Positions 1 to 5,648 of a stretch of 14,967 nucleotides of DNA are shown piece after piece. Position 1 is the first letter of the stretch, and every line of letters begins with the position of its first letter. The notes under the pieces are model-generated. The model had not been told where the DNA came from. It made no database searches and worked only from the letters and a program-made list of their open reading frames with translations. Made by a program: the position numbers and the translations under genes. Source of the stretch: Phycisphaerales bacterium UBA4658 (GTDB lineage Bacteria > Planctomycetota > Phycisphaerae > Phycisphaerales > UBA1924); contig DHLW01000096.1 in NCBI GenBank assembly GCA_002405485.1, positions 85,075-100,041 of the forward strand. Reading direction: 5' to 3'.

Positions 1-2
1 GC

Positions 3-30
3 GGGGGGGCGTGGGTGGCCGGGGGGGGGG
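3..30 (+). other. G-rich tract, possible G-quadruplex
   Basis: Seven, three, two and ten consecutive G residues are separated by short spacers at the window start, just beyond the stop codon of the minus-strand Nudix gene. Runs of three or more G with short loops fit the usual G-quadruplex pattern on the + strand. In the Nudix mRNA this would be a C-rich 3' end. No gene is visible in positions 1-30. Function is not established, and the length of the G10 run could also be a sequencing uncertainty. Confidence 0.3.
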
Positions 31-627
31 TTATCGAAGGTCTGGGTGCATTGCCGAGACCCATTCCAGACGCGACGCCTCATCGCCGAGGGTCATGAGC
101 CAGGCCTTGACGGCTGGGGGCCGGACGTCGTGGTCGATCACGGATGCGAGATCGAGCCAGTCGAACCCGATTCCGGGCTCAAGACTCTTGACCGTGGGGG
201 GTGTGGAGCGTGCTCCCTTGCCGCGTGAACCCTTGAGGTTCACGGGTTCCACGTGGAACACGATGGTGATCTCGTGATGTCGCCGCTTCTTGGTGCTGAA
301 CGCGGCTTCGCAGACCAGTGCGGCATTGCCCACGCGAACCTCGACCCCGCACTCCTCAAGAAACTCACGCCGAGCGGCGTCGCCGGCCGATTCATCGAAC
401 TCGACATGGCCGCCGGGGAGATAGGCGTAACCGTGCTTGAGGTTTCGCGTCACCAGGACGCATGAGCCGTGGAGCAGGCAGCCGCGAGCGATGACCTCGA
501 TCGAGCCGCCTTTCGACGGGGCGTGCGTCGACGCTCGGGCGCCGGAGGAGCGTGATGTTCCACGTGGAACAGCAGTTGAACCGGAACGCGACGAAGACTT
601 GGCTTTGGGCGATGGTCTTTTGGCCAT
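31..627 (-). CDS. Nudix (MutT-like) hydrolase
   Basis: A 198-residue protein with a complete Nudix box at residues 73-95 (G-x5-E-x7-REFLEECGV, matching GX5EX7REUXEEXGU). This box binds the metal and the diphosphate of nucleoside diphosphate-linked substrates in this family. The first ~40 residues are a low-complexity Ser/Arg/Lys/Pro stretch, and the fold begins near IEVIARGC. The substrate cannot be read from sequence; the family includes NTP-cleaning, NDP-sugar and ADP-ribose pyrophosphatases. I chose the ATG at 627. An in-frame ATG at 705 would add 26 residues but would run into the presumed parB promoter. Neither start has a clear ribosome site. The gene is divergent from parB, and its coding sequence carries two parS sites, in different reading frames. 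Family assignment is firm; physiological role unknown. Confidence 0.88.
   Translation of the reverse strand: MAKRPSPKAKSSSRSGSTAVPRGTSRSSGARASTHAPSKGGSIEVIARGCLLHGSCVLVTRNLKHGYAYLPGGHVEFDESAGDAARREFLEECGVEVRVGNAALVCEAAFSTKKRRHHEITIVFHVEPVNLKGSRGKGARSTPPTVKSLEPGIGFDWLDLASVIDHDVRPPAVKAWLMTLGDEASRLEWVSAMHPDLR
245..260. other. parS: parS site, one mismatch (parS2)
   Basis: GGTTCCACGTGGAACA differs from a perfect 16-bp palindrome of the parS type (consensus close to TGTTNCACGTGNAACA) only at its first base. Read on the minus strand it is TGTTCCACGTGGAACC. It lies inside the Nudix gene, where it encodes Phe-His-Val-Glu at residues 124-127. It is 311 bp from the perfect copy and about 0.5 kb from the parB start. 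parS sites within or next to parB loci are the usual ParB nucleation sites near replication origins. Confidence 0.85.
556..571. other. parS: parS site, perfect palindrome (parS1)
   Basis: TGTTCCACGTGGAACA is a perfect 16-bp inverted repeat that fits the widely conserved bacterial chromosomal parS consensus. It lies in the low-complexity N-terminal extension of the Nudix gene, encoding Val-Pro-Arg-Gly-Thr at residues 20-24, about 200 bp from the parB start codon. ParB would bind here as a dimer and then spread as a CTP-dependent clamp. This supports calling the neighbouring gene chromosomal parB rather than a plasmid or phage ParB-like nuclease. Confidence 0.93.
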
Positions 628-684
628 GGGATCGGGGAGTGTCGAGGAACGGTTGACGATCACGAAACGACCTGGAACCCGCGC

Positions 685-714
685 TTGACGGCAAAGTGTA
701 TCCATATGTAGAGT
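685..714 (+). promoter_or_regulatory. candidate sigma70-type promoter for parB
   Basis: TTGACG (685-690) is followed after 18 bases by TAGAGT (709-714), five and four of six matches to the -35 and -10 consensus. Transcription would begin near 720, leaving about 50 bases of leader before the parB ATG at 770. The same TTGACG hexamer appears in the candidate promoter of the lipoprotein gene at 3015-3043. This is inference from motif matches only. Confidence 0.4.
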
Positions 715-728
715 CGAACATTCGTTCG
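715..728. promoter_or_regulatory. CGAAC-N4-GTTCG dyad, possible operator
   Basis: CGAACATTCGTTCG is a perfect 5+5 dyad with a four-base spacer. It has the GAAC-N4-GTTC shape of the LexA (SOS) box known from Firmicutes and Actinobacteria. It directly follows the candidate parB -10 element, so a bound repressor would cover the start site, and it lies in the region shared with the Nudix gene. The LexA link is inference; the operator used in planctomycetes may differ. Confidence 0.35.
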
Positions 729-769
729 GCACAACATCCCGCATGCAGCACCCACAAGGGCACCCATTC

Positions 770-1879
770 ATGTCCAAGACCCAAACAAAACACGATCGGG
801 CATCCGAGAAGCCGCGTCGGCTTGGCCGCGGCTTGAGCGCGCTGCTGGGCGATCCGGTCGCGGTGCAGGTGCCCCAGCAAGGTCTCGGGGGGAGCTTGGC
901 GGCACCGATCGTGGAGTCAAAGCCCACCCGCGGCGAGCCCGCCGGCGATCGCGGAGCAACCAACGCGACGGCCAACCCGGCGGCCAATGCGATGGCGAGC
1001 GCGCCGGCGCGTGCGGCGAACGGTGAAGGGGGTGCGGATGGGGACGCTGCTCGGCGTGTGGTGCATGTGCCATGCGGCTCGATCGTGCCCAGCCCGTTCC
1101 AGCCCCGTCGGGTCTTTGATGAGCAGTCGCTGAACGAGCTGGCCGCGTCGATCCGGAGCGCCGGAGTGGTGCAGCCGATCCTGGTGCGGGCGCTTGGACC
1201 AGGGCGTGCCGATGGCAAGGCGTATGAGCTTGTCGCGGGCGAGCGTCGCTGGCGGGCGAGCATGCTTGCGGGGGTGTCGTTCGTGCCGGCGGTGCTGGCG
1301 ACGCTGACCGACGAGCAAGCCGCGGAGTGGTCGCTCATCGAGAACGTGCAGCGCGCGGATCTTTCAACGATGGAGCGGGCGTGGGCGGTGCGCGGCCTGA
1401 GCGAGCGGTTTGCGCTCTCGCACGCGCAGGTCGGGGAGAAGCTCGGCATCGATCGCTCGAGCGTGAGCAATCTCATCCGCTTGACGGAGCTGGAGCCGTC
1501 GATCATCGAGTTGCTCGAGTCGCAGGCGCTCTCCTTCGGGCACGGCAAGGCCCTGCTCGCCGCCGCCCCGGGCCCGCACAGAGTGAAGCTGGCCGCGCTG
1601 GCGGCGAACCAGAGCTGGTCGGTGCGCCGGCTTGAGCAGGCCATTGCGCGATTCGGCGAGACCTCGGATGGTCCGGCCCCCGCCGTGCAGGTGTCCGAGG
1701 CGGCGATGGGCCGCGCCGCGGCGATGCGCGATCTTGAGAAACAGCTCGGCGAGCACCTGGGCACGAGCGTGCGCATCCGGGCCGGCGCCGGCGGCAAGCG
1801 CGGCACGATCGTCGTGAAGTTCTATGGGCTTGATCACTTCGATGGGCTCATGAGCAAAATGGGGTTCGTATTGAGATAA
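770..1879 (+). CDS. parB: chromosome partitioning protein ParB
   Basis: A 369-residue ParB, the CTP-dependent clamp that binds parS and recruits ParA and SMC to segregate and organise the origin region. Near the N terminus (residues ~16-27) is RLGRGLSALLGD, the conserved motif by which ParB contacts ParA. An Ala/Gly-rich linker of about 70 residues follows. The ParB/Sulfiredoxin-like CTPase domain starts near residue 97 and carries QPRR, GERRWRA (GERR at 158-161) and ENVQR (191-195). A helix-turn-helix follows at about 217-237 (LSHAQVGEKLGIDRSSVSNL), and the C terminus (~342-365) looks like the dimerisation domain. I chose ATG 770 because AAGGG stands nine bases upstream and the family motif follows soon after; ATG 743 would add nine residues without a better ribosome site. 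parA is not adjacent here. The nearby parS sites support the call. Confidence 0.96.
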   Translation: MSKTQTKHDRASEKPRRLGRGLSALLGDPVAVQVPQQGLGGSLAAPIVESKPTRGEPAGDRGATNATANPAANAMASAPARAANGEGGADGDAARRVVHVPCGSIVPSPFQPRRVFDEQSLNELAASIRSAGVVQPILVRALGPGRADGKAYELVAGERRWRASMLAGVSFVPAVLATLTDEQAAEWSLIENVQRADLSTMERAWAVRGLSERFALSHAQVGEKLGIDRSSVSNLIRLTELEPSIIELLESQALSFGHGKALLAAAPGPHRVKLAALAANQSWSVRRLEQAIARFGETSDGPAPAVQVSEAAMGRAAAMRDLEKQLGEHLGTSVRIRAGAGGKRGTIVVKFYGLDHFDGLMSKMGFVLR

Positions 1880-1932
1880 TGACCCAACCAGACGCCGCAC
1901 ATGGCCCGACATTTGTGTTTTCTCCATGGAAC

Positions 1933-1968
1933 ACGCCGTGAATTCGCGGTGTCGTACATGTGTGCGAC
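1933..1968. repeat. two adjacent imperfect inverted repeats
   Basis: Positions 1933-1952 form a near-palindrome centred on GAATTC with 16 of 20 positions symmetric. Positions 1951-1968 begin with GTCG and end with CGAC around TACATGTGTG. They lie in the 170-base gap between parB and the HARE-HTH gene, followed at 1970-1975 by TAAGAT, which resembles a -10 element. No T-tract follows, so this is more likely an operator-like region than a terminator. Low confidence. Confidence 0.25.
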
Positions 1969-2049
1969 CTAAGATGCGCGGGGTGTTCTGGTGGTGAAGC
2001 CCATGGTCGAATCTCCGCGATGAGACTCGACAAGATGAGGATTGCAGCA

Positions 2050-2445
2050 ATGGCCAAGCGAAGCGGTTTGTCTGGTGTGTCGGTGACCGATCTGCGTCGG
2101 GAGCTGGGTCGGCGTCAGCGTCGGGTGGGGACGCTGATCAAGAAGCGTGAGCGTCTCATGAGCGCCGTTCGCGAGCTGGATCAGACGATCTCGGAACTTG
2201 GGGGCATTGCGCGGGGCGGGACGTTCGTCGGGGCGCGCAAGCGTCCCAAGAACGACATGAATCTGGTCGAGGCCCTGACGAAGGTGCTGACGGACAAGAC
2301 CATGTCCGTGACCGAGGTCGCCGAGGCCGTGCAGAAGGCCGGCTATGCGACCACCTCTCCCTCGTTCCGCACGATCGTGAACCAGACGCTCATCAACAGC
2401 GGCAAGTTCAAGCGCGTGGCCCGCGGGCAGTACACGGCGAAGTGA
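2050..2445 (+). CDS. coiled-coil / HARE-HTH (winged helix) DNA-binding protein
   Basis: A basic 131-residue protein. Residues 13-50 are a heptad-like, Arg/Lys-rich helical segment (LRRELGRRQRRVGTLIKKRE and on). A Gly-rich hinge and an RKRPKND linker follow, then a C-terminal domain from about residue 75 (NLVEALTKVLTDKTMSVTEV, later KRVARGQYTAK). The latter fits the HARE-HTH/winged-helix pattern: a Leu-Val-Glu-Ala start, a central helix pair and a final F-x-R-V-x-R-G-x-Y strand. This fold occurs in the RNA polymerase delta subunit, in restriction endonuclease-linked proteins and in eukaryotic ASXL/HB1. I infer a nucleoid or transcription role; no enzyme motif is seen. ATG 2050 has GATGAGGA about nine bases upstream; in-frame ATGs at 2035 and 2020 are possible. 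The gene follows parB after 170 bases and ends before a strong terminator, so it is probably a single-gene unit. Confidence 0.75.
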   Translation: MAKRSGLSGVSVTDLRRELGRRQRRVGTLIKKRERLMSAVRELDQTISELGGIARGGTFVGARKRPKNDMNLVEALTKVLTDKTMSVTEVAEAVQKAGYATTSPSFRTIVNQTLINSGKFKRVARGQYTAK

Positions 2446-2532
2446 TCTGCCCGGTCCGGCGCTCAGTCGCCCGGACTCCGGCGCAGCGCCGGCCAGTCGC
2501 GCAGGACACGTTCAAACCAAGATGTGCACAAC

Positions 2533-2561
2533 GCCGCACGCGAGACCGCGTGCGGCTTTTT
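2533..2561 (+). terminator. strong intrinsic terminator after the HARE-HTH gene
   Basis: A perfect ten-base-pair stem (GCCGCACGCG with CGCGTGCGGC) closed by the loop AGAC is followed at once by TTTTT. It lies 88 bases past the stop codon of the HARE-HTH gene on the + strand and is the clearest rho-independent terminator in the window. A separate GC-rich palindrome at 2478-2492 (CCGGCGC, A, GCGCCGG) lies between gene and terminator but has no T-tract. Between 2562 and the lipoprotein stop I see no gene. Confidence 0.93.
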
Positions 2562-2678
2562 CACGTATGCGTCATGCATGAGGGCCGAGGCAGAGATCCG
2601 CTCAACGTGCGGCACACTCGACCGGGCGGACGCGCGATGGCGAGCGCTCCACCATGTGGTGACACAGAAGGAGTCACA

Positions 2679-2951
2679 TCAGGGCTGCGGGACGGTCTCG
2701 GGCGTCAGGCGCGAGGGGCGATCCACATAGGTGGCTCGGCCGAGGTCCTGCCAGAACATGCGCCAGTTCTCGTCGGCCATGAGGGTGAGCTTGTTGTCGA
2801 TCTCGACGGGGCGCTGATAGAGACTGTCGAGCTCGGGGGTCGGGTCGGCGCGCACCGCGTCGAGCTGGGCGTCGCCGCTGCCGCAGCCGGTGAGCAGGCC
2901 GCACGTGGCAAGCAAAGCGGCGGCGAGGAACGAAGCGGAGCGACGGGCCAT
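2679..2951 (-). CDS. small putative lipoprotein, function unknown
   Basis: A 90-residue protein with a typical lipoprotein signal: positive start (MARR), hydrophobic stretch to about residue 20, then lipobox LLTGC with the acceptor cysteine at residue 23. The mature part is short and hydrophilic (~67 residues) with two tryptophans (ENWRMFWQDL) and no domain I recognise. It is expected to be lipid-anchored in an envelope membrane. AGGAG six bases upstream of the ATG at 2951 gives a convincing start, and a candidate promoter lies at 3015-3043. It is divergent from the serine acetyltransferase gene. I recall similar short Trp-containing lipoproteins in planctomycetes, but no function can be stated. 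Confidence 0.82.
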   Translation of the reverse strand: MARRSASFLAAALLATCGLLTGCGSGDAQLDAVRADPTPELDSLYQRPVEIDNKLTLMADENWRMFWQDLGRATYVDRPSRLTPETVPQP

Positions 2952-3014
2952 GGCAAACTCCTGATGGGGGTGATCCGGGGCCGCGATCGGCCGGGACCAG
3001 ATCGCGGGGAGAGG

Positions 3015-3043
3015 GTTGTACAGCGTCTTGGGTCGTGCGTCAA
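3015..3043 (-). promoter_or_regulatory. candidate promoter of the lipoprotein gene
   Basis: On the minus strand TTGACG (3043-3038) is followed after 17 bases by TACAAC (3020-3015), giving five and four of six consensus matches at the ideal spacing. The start site would be near 3008, about 57 bases before the ATG. The rest of the 246-base divergent gap up to the acetyltransferase start contains no other clear signal. Confidence 0.45.
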
Positions 3044-3197
3044 GCGACAGGAGGGGGGCGGACGGATCGGATAGGGCCCTGATTGGGTGCGATTGTCGGG
3101 AATCTCGGGGGCAATTGGGTCGATACCAACGGGCTGGGTACCCTGCGCGAGCAGGATGGGGTGGGCGAGTCGCTTGGCGCCCGGTTGGGAAGGGTTC

Positions 3198-4265
3198 ATG
3201 AGTCGGTACGACGCACAGGACAGATCGGATGCGGGATGGCTCGAGTCGGCGTCGACGGCGCTGGCGAGATCGATCGTCGCGGAGGGATCCCTGCGTCTGC
3301 GGGCCGACGCGGCCGGGAGGGGCGGCGGGGTTGTGGGGGGCGGGTTCCGGGCGGCGAACGTCGAGCGGGTGCGTGAGCTTGTGGATGAGACGCGTCGGCT
3401 GGTGTTTCCGGGGTATTTTGACGCGGATCCGCCCTGGGAGAGCGAGATCGGGCCGCGAGTGTCTCGTGCGTGCGCCCGGATCGCGACGATTCTGGAGGAG
3501 GAGGTGCGGGCGGTGCTTCGGTACGGGCGGCGCCCGCCGCAGCACGGCGGGGAGAAGATCGTGCCCGCCGACATCGACGACGACGGGTACGTTCGGCTGG
3601 TCGTCAGGCAGTTTGTGACGTCGCTGGCGGAGGTTCGGCGGCTGCTCGCGCTGGACGTGCAGGCGGCGTACGACGGGGATCCGGCGGCGGAGCACGTGGA
3701 CGAGATCGTGCTCTGCTATCCGGGGCTGGAGGCGATCTTCGTGCAGCGGGCGGCGCATGTGCTGTATCGGCTCGGGGTGCCGGTGCTGCCGCGCGTGATG
3801 GGGGAGCAGGCCCACTCGCGCACCGGAATCGATGTGCATCCGGGCGCGGTGATCGGGGAGAGCTTCTTCATCGATCACGGATCGGCGACGGTGATCGGCG
3901 AGACGAGCGTGATCGGCAAGCACGTGAAGATCTATCAGGGCGTGACGCTGGGCGCGCGGAGTTTTCCCAAGGACGAGCGCGGGAGAGCGATCAAGGGCTT
4001 GAAGCGGCATCCGACGATCGGGGATCGCGTGACGATCTACGCCGGTGCGGTGATCCTGGGTGGCGACACGGTGATCGGGGATGATTGCGTCATCGCCGGC
4101 GGCGTGTTCGTCACCAGCAGCGTCGCGCCCGGCCACGTGGTGCAGCAGACGCGGCCCGAGCCGGTGCTGAAGCCCGCCAGCGGGGTGGGCAACAAGGGCG
4201 CGCTGATGAAAGGGACGGGGCTGACGGGGGAACTCGGATGGCTGGCGGATGGTGCGGGGATTTAG
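3198..4265 (+). CDS. cysE: serine O-acetyltransferase (CysE/EpsC-type)
   Basis: A 355-residue protein expected to transfer acetyl from acetyl-CoA to L-serine, the first step of cysteine synthesis, in the cytoplasm. Residues ~50-200 are a helical N-terminal region. Residues ~205-315 are a left-handed beta-helix of hexapeptide repeats. Key motifs are IDVHPGAVIG (211-220), FFIDHG (223-228), VIGETSVIG, VKIYQGVTLG and the KRHPTIGD turn (269-276). The pair D212 and H227 corresponds, by my reading, to the catalytic Asp143/His158 of E. coli CysE, and HP at 271-272 to its substrate-side loop. The protein is longer than E. coli CysE (273 aa) and resembles the long EpsC-like group of serine acetyltransferases. 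ATG 3198 is preceded by GGGAAGGG, a good ribosome site. No cysteine synthase gene is adjacent, and the C-terminal tail beyond residue 320 is atypical. A related O-acetyltransferase with another acceptor cannot be excluded. Confidence 0.88.
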   Translation: MSRYDAQDRSDAGWLESASTALARSIVAEGSLRLRADAAGRGGGVVGGGFRAANVERVRELVDETRRLVFPGYFDADPPWESEIGPRVSRACARIATILEEEVRAVLRYGRRPPQHGGEKIVPADIDDDGYVRLVVRQFVTSLAEVRRLLALDVQAAYDGDPAAEHVDEIVLCYPGLEAIFVQRAAHVLYRLGVPVLPRVMGEQAHSRTGIDVHPGAVIGESFFIDHGSATVIGETSVIGKHVKIYQGVTLGARSFPKDERGRAIKGLKRHPTIGDRVTIYAGAVILGGDTVIGDDCVIAGGVFVTSSVAPGHVVQQTRPEPVLKPASGVGNKGALMKGTGLTGELGWLADGAGI

Positions 4266-4396
4266 GGCACGAGCCACGTGGATGCACAGAGCCTGGGAGG
4301 AGTGGGGCGGCGAGCAGCACAAACCGGGGGTTGGTGGTCCGGCGAGCATCGGCGGCCGCAATGAAGGCGTGATGTCCGCGGGCCGATGATGTCGGT

Positions 4397-4597
4397 ATGG
4401 ACATTGCGAAGCTCAGCACGGACATCTCGACTGCGCAGCTCAAGACGCAGGTGGGCGTGGCGGTGGCGCGCAAGGCGATGGACGTGACGCAGCTTCAGGG
4501 GGACGCGGCGATCGCGCTGCTGGAGTCGGCGGGGCAGATCCAGGAGGCGGTGGCGCGGGAGACGGGCGTTGGCCGGGCGGTGGACGTCCGGGCCTGA
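4397..4597 (+). CDS. YjfB-family putative motility peptide
   Basis: A 66-residue protein beginning MDIAKLST and continuing [18 protein letters not shown]. This pattern, with an alpha-helical Gln/Ala/Lys region, a central [10 protein letters not shown] and a terminal basic hydrophobic VDVRA, fits the small YjfB family annotated as putative motility proteins, whose biochemical role is not settled. No signal peptide is present. The ATG has no recognisable ribosome site just upstream, which is unusual for this window. It lies 131 bases after the acetyltransferase gene on the same strand and 190 bases before a prepilin gene. Family recognition is from memory of its pattern and is moderately sure. 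Confidence 0.7.
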   Translation: MDIAKLSTDISTAQLKTQVGVAVARKAMDVTQLQGDAAIALLESAGQIQEAVARETGVGRAVDVRA

Positions 4598-4787
4598 CGC
4601 GACGTCTCGCGGGCGCGCGCGAATCTTCACAGAACAAAGAGCGTCGGCGGCCGGGGGATGCGTCGAAGATGGTCATGGGAAGATCATGCGGATCAGCGGT
4701 CTGTCGCGGCTGATGCGCGTGCGCAATCGAAGCGCGCTGGTGGCGGGAGCGGTGGATCGTCGTCGGCACCGCCGGTTTGGAGGTCTC

Positions 4788-5618
4788 ATGGCGCGTCGCG
4801 GGTTCACGCTCATCGAACTGCTCGTGGTCATCGCGGTGATCGCGATCCTCATCGGGTTGCTGCTGCCGGCGCTGGGATTGGCCCGCGATGCGGGGCGGTC
4901 GGCGGCGTGCCTGTCGAACCTTCGGCAGATGGGCGTGGCGGCGACGACCTATGCCAACGACCATCAGGAGCGGCTCTGGCCCAGGGACAGTCTTCGGCTC
5001 ATGGATCTGAGCACCAACGCCGAACTCGTCGACCCGGCAACTGGCCGGCGCGTGCCCGGACGGATGTATGAATACGTGGACAACGTGGACGCGATCGCGG
5101 AGTGCCCGAGCAATCGTCGCCGAGCCGCGGGCGAGGGCTCGACGGGAGCGAACATGTTCGGGGGCAAGACCGACCTGGACTTTGACTACACGTTCGTGCG
5201 GGCGATGGAGGGAGCCCGGCTGGGGCGGAGCGTCAAGATGGCCCGGGTCACGAGTCCGGAGGAGTTCGGGGTCGACGTGCGGCCGCCGGCGCGATGGGAG
5301 CGGGCCGACGGGCTGACCGGGTTCAGCGGGATGCTGTTGTACGTGGAAGAGAGCACGCACTGGTACAACGGGCGCATCCGGGACCTGCAGTGGGGGAACT
5401 GGGATCAGATCTCGACGCGGCACGGCGGGCGGGGGAACTCGGTGTTTCTGGAGGGGCACGCCGAGGGCATGAGCATGCCTCGGGGCGGGAGCGAGCCGGA
5501 CCGGGAGCCGCGCGACTTTGATGCCAACGACGTGTATGTCACCGCGCCATCGGGGTGGGTGCGGATGGAGAGCATGCCCGAGGGGTTTGGAACGATGGAT
5601 GCGCCGCGGGCCCGCTGA
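4788..5618 (+). CDS. type IV prepilin-like (pseudopilin) protein with H-X9-EG motif
   Basis: A 276-residue protein with a textbook class-III signal: RRG then [18 protein letters not shown]. Prepilin peptidase should cut after G5, leaving N-methyl-Phe with the conserved Glu at mature position 5. The hydrophobic helix is followed by [10 protein letters not shown] and AATTYANDH, typical of the large planctomycete family of prepilin-domain proteins. Residues 202-213 are H-x9-EG ([13 protein letters not shown]), a variant of the H-X9-DG C-terminal motif of that family, with Glu in place of Asp. GGAGG six bases upstream fixes ATG 4788; in-frame ATGs further upstream are ignored. No secretion ATPase or other pilin genes are adjacent, so it is an orphan. 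Its role in type II secretion, pili or surface structures is unknown. About 190 bases upstream hold no visible gene. Confidence 0.9.
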   Translation: MARRGFTLIELLVVIAVIAILIGLLLPALGLARDAGRSAACLSNLRQMGVAATTYANDHQERLWPRDSLRLMDLSTNAELVDPATGRRVPGRMYEYVDNVDAIAECPSNRRRAAGEGSTGANMFGGKTDLDFDYTFVRAMEGARLGRSVKMARVTSPEEFGVDVRPPARWERADGLTGFSGMLLYVEESTHWYNGRIRDLQWGNWDQISTRHGGRGNSVFLEGHAEGMSMPRGGSEPDREPRDFDANDVYVTAPSGWVRMESMPEGFGTMDAPRAR

Positions 5619-5648
5619 TCGGCGGGCGGTGATCGGCAGGCGGGCGGG

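Noticed and set aside
628..705. Longer Nudix start at ATG 705
   Set aside because: It adds 26 residues with no family similarity and no ribosome site, and would overlap the candidate parB promoter; kept only as an alternative.
628..1806. Long open frame on the minus strand antisense to parB, continuous with the Nudix gene
   Set aside because: Its translation is low-complexity Arg/Ser/Ala/Pro text typical of high-GC shadow frames. The + strand frame is a clear ParB, and the Nudix fold begins only after 627.
1915..1936. Third parS-like sequence around TCTCCATGGAACACG
   Set aside because: Only one half resembles parS and the central CACGTG is missing.
2650..2661. CACCATGTGGTG palindrome as terminator of the lipoprotein gene
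   Set aside because: Perfect 12-mer but no T-tract on either strand.
2952..4361. Minus-strand open frame upstream of the lipoprotein and antisense to the acetyltransferase gene
   Set aside because: Pro/Arg/His-rich shadow; the lipoprotein has its own signal peptide, ribosome site and promoter at 2951-3043.
4382..4389. GCCGATGA as a firm sigma28 promoter for the YjfB-like gene
   Set aside because: No matching TAAA-type -35 at the right distance and it lies only eight bases before the ATG; mentioned only as a possibility.
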